Shown: piece after piece, positions 7,527 through 11,010 of the stretch
Numbering within the stretch: the first letter of the stretch is position 1
Layout of the letters: every line of letters begins with the position of its first letter
Assembly (NCBI GenBank): GCA_002403445.1
Contig: DHHU01000052.1
Coordinates: forward strand, 43,503-54,512
Length of the DNA stretch: 11,010 nt
From: Salinisphaeraceae bacterium UBA4764
GTDB taxonomy: Bacteria > Pseudomonadota > Gammaproteobacteria > Nevskiales > Salinisphaeraceae
Reading direction: 5' to 3'
Position numbers and translations under genes: made by a program
The notes under the pieces: model-generated
The model's input: the letters and a program-made list of their open reading frames with translations, nothing else
Database searches by the model: none
Told to the model about the DNA's origin: nothing

Positions 7527-9346
7527 AGTTGGGGCCCAATACTGATCCCGAAACTAACCGGAAAGCGGTTGCCATTCAGTGGATGGGTGAAGTCAATCGC
7601 GACCATGCCCACCGGTGAAGCCCAACGAAATCCGGCTCCGACACCGCGCTTGAAATGGAACTTCAGACTGTTGGCGGCGTCGCCGATGTCGAAGAATGTC
7701 GCAAAACCGAAATTTCCGTAAACCCAGTAGTCTGTTTCCACCGAAGCGGTGGCCAGAAATTTGCCGCCCACGTCGACTCGATTCCCGTTGGTAGGACTGA
7801 TCGACTGGTACCCGTAACCACGCACGCTGTGTTCACCACCGGCAAAAAAACGTTGCGACGGCGGCAACTTGGCAAAGTCGCTGGCCCCAAGGGCACCGAA
7901 GTGGCCGCGTACTAAGGCATCGACCCAAGACGCGAGCGGGTAGATCGCCTTGGCTTGAATATCGCCACGCACGAAGTTGGTCGCCGACAGAAGCGATGAG
8001 GAACCGCCCCGGATATCAATCGAGGCACTTAGGCCGCGCGTGGGATTCAAAGATTTGTTGGCTCGCTTGAAACTTAGATGGTATTCAGGATAGAGGAGAT
8101 CTTCCGTGCGATTGCCGGCACCGTCGTGCAAGTTGTAAGTCGAGCGCAGGAAATGAAGCGCCGCATGCCGCCTGCCATACTTCCAGCCCACATCCCGCTG
8201 CGCAGCTGCGCCATAACTAAAAGCTGTGATGTCGCCATACTTTGTGTTGGCAATATCACCGGTGAAGCTGAGCTTGTCGCTGTTCACTTGGCGGATGGGA
8301 ATATCGTAGCTGAAATGTAATTGTTGCTTGATCTGCGAAAGTCGCAGATTTAGATGAAAACTGTGGCCATATCCATTGATATGACGCAAATCCAATCCTT
8401 GATCCGTCCGCGGACCGGTATTGGTGCCGTAACCTGCGGAAATTCGGTAGTGTACTGGCGGGCTGGGTTTGGCATGCACAACTACCGGAACGCGAAGTTC
8501 CGAGTGGGCCGGCCGCAGTGGATTGTTGCCGAAGATCATCTGATGGAACCACGACGGTTCACCGGATGTCAGGGTCGGTTTATCACGCTCGGCGCTTACA
8601 TCAACTGTGCTGTAGTAATTCGTTTTGGCAAGTTTGAGCTGGAGCTTTATCAGCTTGCTGTCGCTGAACGGCTCGCCAGGCTTGAACGGGACGAAACGCC
8701 GTACAAAGTTATCGCGCAATACCGACTGCTTGAACTTGACGTGGCCAAAGTAATAGCGCGGCCCCGTATCAAGCACCAGCCGAATGTCGGCTTGATTTTG
8801 TTTTGGATTGACCCGGATCGTCGATTGGCTGAAGTGGGCACTAAGATAGCCGGCCGACCTAGCAGCCGACTCCAGTGCATTTTTGGTCGACTTGTATTCG
8901 GACTGGACCAGACGCTCCCCGGTTTTGAGTTTTGTATCGTGAAGTACTTTGCGGATGCTGGGTTGATACCGGCCCGGTCCGTTCACCGCCAGTTTAAGTG
9001 AGGCGATTTGGGTCGCCGGGCCATGATGGATGTTGAATTTGGCATGCCACGTCTTGCTGCCCTTTTTAGGAGGTTTAAGCGAGGCGCTAACATTCGGATT
9101 AAAGTAACCATAGGGCTGCAGCGCTTTCTTGATTTCGCCAGGCGCTAACCGATACAAGCGGCGTATCTTCTGACTGCTCCAAGGTTTCTTGTGGTTCTCG
9201 GTCAAAGACATGACTTTGCGTGCATTACCGGCCAGCGTGTCGTTGATGCCTTCGATAGACACGTTGACCGTATCCGCGGCGACTTGCGTTGCCCAGCACA
9301 TCATGACCAGCAGAAACCCTAGCCCTGTTGCGTATATAGGACGCAT
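7523..9346 (-). CDS. tamA: TamA, Omp85-family outer-membrane component of the TAM
   Basis: TamA (607 residues from this start; E. coli 577) is an outer-membrane beta-barrel of the BamA superfamily with three periplasmic POTRA domains; it docks TamB. The ATG at 9346 yields a clear Sec signal peptide, MRPIYATGLGFLLVMMCWATQVAA, with cleavage expected before Asp25. A TTG at 9424 would add 26 residues ahead of the signal and is rejected. POTRA domains occupy roughly 25-100, 105-195 and 196-290, the barrel about 300-607. The lid-loop motif RFFAGGEHSVRGYGY at 499-513 includes the diagnostic VRGY. The protein ends SFGISIGPQL, where the family normally has a GLGPEL-like end. POTRA3 has an extra segment of about 26 residues (257-284) between YYSTVDV and RVPVVVHAKP. 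It overlaps tamB by four bases, so the two form an operon. No good Shine-Dalgarno is seen upstream. Confidence 0.94.
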   Translation of the reverse strand: MRPIYATGLGFLLVMMCWATQVAADTVNVSIEGINDTLAGNARKVMSLTENHKKPWSSQKIRRLYRLAPGEIKKALQPYGYFNPNVSASLKPPKKGSKTWHAKFNIHHGPATQIASLKLAVNGPGRYQPSIRKVLHDTKLKTGERLVQSEYKSTKNALESAARSAGYLSAHFSQSTIRVNPKQNQADIRLVLDTGPRYYFGHVKFKQSVLRDNFVRRFVPFKPGEPFSDSKLIKLQLKLAKTNYYSTVDVSAERDKPTLTSGEPSWFHQMIFGNNPLRPAHSELRVPVVVHAKPSPPVHYRISAGYGTNTGPRTDQGLDLRHINGYGHSFHLNLRLSQIKQQLHFSYDIPIRQVNSDKLSFTGDIANTKYGDITAFSYGAAAQRDVGWKYGRRHAALHFLRSTYNLHDGAGNRTEDLLYPEYHLSFKRANKSLNPTRGLSASIDIRGGSSSLLSATNFVRGDIQAKAIYPLASWVDALVRGHFGALGASDFAKLPPSQRFFAGGEHSVRGYGYQSISPTNGNRVDVGGKFLATASVETDYWVYGNFGFATFFDIGDAANSLKFHFKRGVGAGFRWASPVGMVAIDFTHPLNGNRFPVSFGISIGPQL

Positions 9347-9637
9347 TAAGAAACGGTCATTCGGATCATCTGAATGAAGCACAGTTCGGCAATTACCAGA
9401 TATCGAGGCACCGCGTATCGCCAATAGTTACCTGCGATCTAGCTCGGACAACAACCCGTAGCATATCCCATTGAATGATTGGCCTGCCGGTGCAACGAAA
9501 TTGTCAACTTGATCTGATTCGCGACATCATAGCCATCAAAGGCCATGACGTGTTGTGCCTAGGCTGGTTGGACATTTGACATTAACGTTCAAACGGGTCG
9601 TGACGCGTACCACGCTGGCGATGCTTGCGTTCCTTAA
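9347..9637. other. Upstream region of tamA, no gene recognised
   Basis: This stretch should contain the tamAB promoter. On the minus strand there are only weak candidates: TTGTTG near 9455-9450 followed 17 bp later by GTAACT, and TTGCCG near 9391 followed 17 bp later by an ATGATC-like sequence. A TTGACA lies near 9513 but has no -10 at a usable distance. I see no open frame with coding character, no terminator and no RNA gene. Confidence 0.4.
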
Positions 9638-9959
9638 GTGATTGGTTCTAGCGGCCAGTCGTTAATCGCCCAGCGATCATGGGCGATGGTCCAAGACGCC
9701 AGGTTAGTGATCGACACCAACGACACATTATCCGAGCCTCTAATGCCTGCGTATCTTGCACACGCAAATAAACGTCGATCTGTTTTATCGATACCAGCCA
9801 TGGGGCATCGCTATAGACTATTGTACCCGTGCACAGCTCAACGAACTGGTCGCCAACGGTAATTGCAGTGCCGTTCGTCATGACGGTCAACCAGCGACAG
9901 GCGTTTTCCAAATGTCGAATGCTCACGGACCAGTCGCATTTATCTTGCTCATGTCTTGA
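9638..9959 (+). pseudogene. Possible decayed coding segment, frameshifted, not recognised
   Basis: Two plus-strand frames look coding by codon choice and join by one frameshift. The first starts with GTG at 9638 (VIGSSGQSLIAQRSW, then VQDARLVIDTND) and stays plausible to about 9755. The second starts about 9756 (TQINVDLFYRYQPWGIAIDYC, then AQLNELVANGN) and ends with TGA at 9957-9959. A single-base shift around 9744-9758 would fuse them into one product of about 107 residues. I do not recognise a family. The opposite strand is also open over 9648-9983, so one reading must be an antisense shadow, and both may be chance. No Shine-Dalgarno is evident. Confidence 0.2.
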
Positions 9960-9983
9960 CGCGTCAGCAAGTAACTTGGGCAT
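9648..9983 (-). CDS. Hypothetical 111-residue frame, family not recognised
   Basis: An uninterrupted frame from ATG at 9983 to TAG at 9648 on the same strand as tamA. The protein starts MPKLLADASRHEQDKCDW. It includes TNGTAITVGDQFVELC and IKQIDVYLRVQDTQALEARI, which look like beta-strand plus helix, and ends in a basic tail. It has no signal peptide, no membrane segment and no motif I know. No Shine-Dalgarno precedes the ATG. The middle (residues about 30-85) reads more like real protein than the last 25 residues, so a frameshift near 9730 is possible. It competes with the plus-strand reading of the same DNA; at most one is real. Confidence 0.2.
   Translation of the reverse strand: MPKLLADASRHEQDKCDWSVSIRHLENACRWLTVMTNGTAITVGDQFVELCTGTIVYSDAPWLVSIKQIDVYLRVQDTQALEARIMCRWCRSLTWRLGPSPMIAGRLTTGR
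9665..9687. repeat. Perfect inverted repeat, 8-bp arms, 7-nt loop
   Basis: ATCGCCCA (9665-9672) pairs exactly with TGGGCGAT (9680-9687) around the loop GCGATCA. No T-run follows on either strand, so it does not look like an intrinsic terminator. It lies in the possibly decayed segment upstream of tamA. Confidence 0.6.
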
Positions 9984-10114
9984 GGTATCGAGTTATTCTG
10001 CTGCTCGAGGCCGCAAGAAATCGAGCAAAACACTGCTACTGCAACGGCCTTCGCACTAAGGTGGTGAAATGGGCTCCAATGCTTGGAGTGCTGGGCAGCC
10101 TATATGAGGTGGAA
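9984..10114. other. Spacer, no gene recognised
   Basis: Nothing coding is recognised. It holds a small perfect hairpin, CTCCAA (10074-10079), loop TGC, TTGGAG (10083-10088), without a following T-run. The IS3-like remnant begins just to the right. Confidence 0.4.
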
Positions 10115-10602
10115 TCAAACAGATTGATCAAGCTGATTGATCCAGTGGCGGCACTTCAAGATAGGCGCGCCCCGCGTCCGGTATTCAAGTGAAGAATGCG
10201 GCTGCTCGTGGTTATAGTCAATCAACCAAGTGTTGATCGGGTTATCCGCATGATGGGGTGATTAGAGGATCTGGTGGTAGACGGACTCAGACTTCATCGA
10301 GCGCCTGGCCGGTCGATGAAGCTATTGTTCATCCGGTGGAGCAATACACCAGACCTTTTCAATATATGAATAGGTCTGAATCGCCTGCTGCAGCCATCGA
10401 GACTGAATACGGCATCGAGTGTATTTGGGGACAGCTTCCAGGACACGACCGGCGGCTGTTTCCGTCCTTGGTCACCAACCGAGAGACAGGATTGCGCCTC
10501 ATCGGGATATACGTCCCATCCCCACACCAGACGTGGTCCACACGCATAATGGAGTCATGGCGCGGCGGCTAAGGATAGACGACAGACGCAGGCGACGGTT
10601 TT
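10115..10602 (-). pseudogene. Degraded IS3-family transposase (orfB, DDE integrase core) remnant
   Basis: Pieces of an IS3-family OrfB appear in order on the minus strand but in different frames. At about 10590-10503 there is VYP, a stop, then MRVDHVWCGDGTYIPM, matching the start of the catalytic core with its first Asp (VWC-D-TYIPM). At 10491-10405 (shifted frame) comes a stretch ending VVSWKLSPNTLDAVF, the equivalent of VLSWRLSNTLDA. Near 10400-10345 a third frame gives RWLQQAIQTYSY, the usual EAL-x-AI-x-x-YG region. At about 10335-10294 MNNSFIDRP resembles MDNVFIERL, after a deletion removing the NTDQGSQF region. At 10258-10115 NPINTWLIDYNHEQPHSSLEYRT is the typical C-terminal YN-x-x-RPHSSLGYRTP, ending at TGA 10115-10117. 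With at least two frameshifts, a stop and an internal deletion it cannot be active. The last block might come from a second, related element. I saw no terminal inverted repeats or target duplication. Confidence 0.75.
10292..10321. repeat. Perfect inverted repeat, 9-bp arms, 12-nt loop
   Basis: CTTCATCGA (10292-10300) and TCGATGAAG (10313-10321) are exact reverse complements around GCGCCTGGCCGG. It sits inside the degraded transposase at an apparent deletion or rearrangement point. No T-run follows, so it is not a typical terminator. Confidence 0.6.
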
Positions 10603-10871
10603 TAAGATCCTAATCTGCGGTCCGATGTCCGCCAAGCCCATGAGCCGCATCACTCAACACGCCCGTTTGCGATTGATAGTTTCGTCTCGACGTCAAAGTT
10701 GGCGGCTCGAAACTGCAAACATCATTTCGGCGTCCATGATGATCGATATAATCGATCGTTGATTGTCGAGACCGATTATTGGCGTTTTCAGAAAGTTGAT
10801 TATGTTTTACAACGAGAGTGCAGCTCGCAGAACTCAAATATAAAATATAGAGCTTCGCGCAATCTAGCCTA
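10603..10871. other. Gene-free stretch at the right end
   Basis: I recognise no coding region in 10603-10871. A minus-strand open frame covers much of it (10610-10879) but its product has low-complexity, unrelated composition and resembles no family. The sequence becomes AT-rich around 10795-10855 (AAATATAAAATATAG). The only structured item is the palindrome at 10741-10757. Confidence 0.4.
10741..10757. repeat. Near-perfect palindrome GATCGAT-ATA-ATCGATC
   Basis: Seven-base arms GATCGAT and ATCGATC flank ATA. The size and symmetry are compatible with an operator for a dimeric regulator, but no gene start is near enough to assign it. It contains two GATC sites. A second, longer-range pair, GTCTCGAC (10684-10691) and GTCGAGAC (10765-10772), brackets it. 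Confidence 0.5.
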
Positions 10872-10982
10872 CTATTCAACAGTGGCTAATAGGGGGAGTC
10901 TGTTGGGTCGCCTCAACGGCAGATGATCAATGTTTAGCGTTGCGGTTTGAATTGTTGCCGACGCCCGTTGACTGTCTTTCAT
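10872..10982 (-). CDS. Short hypothetical frame at right edge (36 residues, or the end of a longer gene)
   Basis: ATG at 10982 is preceded by AGGAAG (10995-10990) at a 7-base spacing, the best Shine-Dalgarno I found in the window. The product begins MKDSQRASATIQTATLNIDH and ends at TAG 10874-10872 after 36 residues. It has no signal peptide, membrane segment or known motif. The same frame remains open upstream to the window edge, so it could also be the tail of a larger gene. The call rests on the ribosome-binding site only. Confidence 0.2.
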   Translation of the reverse strand: MKDSQRASATIQTATLNIDHLPLRRPNRLPLLATVE

Positions 10983-11010
10983 GTTGGAACTTCCTGATCG
11001 CGCTCGTAGG

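Noticed and set aside
8354..9001. A 215-codon plus-strand frame opposite tamA
   Set aside because: It is antisense to the POTRA and early barrel coding sequence of TamA, which is strongly supported; the product has no motif and the length can arise from the codon bias of tamA.
9347..9424. TTG start at 9424 for TamA
   Set aside because: It would place 26 polar residues before an otherwise classic signal peptide beginning at the ATG at 9346.
10074..10088. Small hairpin CTCCAA-TGC-TTGGAG as a terminator
   Set aside because: A six-base stem with no following T-run and no gene ending nearby.
10122..10142. Direct repeat GATTGATC-AAGCT-GATTGATC
   Set aside because: Only two short copies, inside the 3' end of the transposase relic; too small to call an attachment site or CRISPR-like array.
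10610..10879. An 89-codon minus-strand frame in the right-hand region
   Set aside because: No recognisable family, no ribosome-binding site, and its composition fits non-coding DNA; it does not continue the IS3 N-terminal region.

Overview
The window looks like chromosomal DNA of a gammaproteobacterium, and probably one whose cell surface faces unusual conditions. It carries LptM, TamA and TamB, all linked to a Gram-negative outer membrane, plus a gamma-type PolA 5'-nuclease and LysA. TamA and TamB are conspicuously Lys/His/Asn/Gln-rich and poor in Glu. That composition would fit an acidic or otherwise unusual periplasm, but this is inference and I cannot name a genus.

Layout. Positions 1-2288 hold a tightly packed minus-strand group read right to left: lptM (small outer-membrane lipoprotein), lysA (diaminopimelate decarboxylase) and the 5' end of polA (DNA polymerase I, running off the left edge). 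lptM and lysA overlap by ATGA. The polA GTG start lies inside the end of lysA. Positions 2289-2394 form a divergent intergenic region. Positions 2395-3635 hold two plus-strand genes: a serine carboxylesterase of the EstB/acyl-protein-thioesterase type and a DedA/VTT-family inner-membrane protein. They converge on the tamA-tamB pair (minus strand, 3648-9346) with only 12 bp between stop codons. tamA and tamB overlap by four bases, TTGA, with tamB starting at a TTG.

Positions 9347-11010 contain no convincing intact gene. This stretch holds a badly degraded IS3-family transposase (about 10115-10602, minus), a short segment open on both strands that may be a decayed gene (9638-9983), several perfect inverted repeats, and a short minus-strand reading frame at the right edge with a good ribosome-binding site. 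It looks like an insertion-and-decay zone upstream of tamA.

Functionally, lysA supplies lysine and draws on the diaminopimelate pool used for peptidoglycan. lptM, dedA and tamAB all concern the cell envelope: LPS-transporter maturation, lipid-carrier translocation, and outer-membrane protein or phospholipid delivery. polA is housekeeping. I found no CRISPR array, tRNA, rRNA, toxin-antitoxin or defence system and no clearly new system. The most unusual points are the lptM-lysA-polA arrangement, an extra segment of about 26 residues in TamA POTRA3, the composition of TamA and TamB, and the gene-poor right end.
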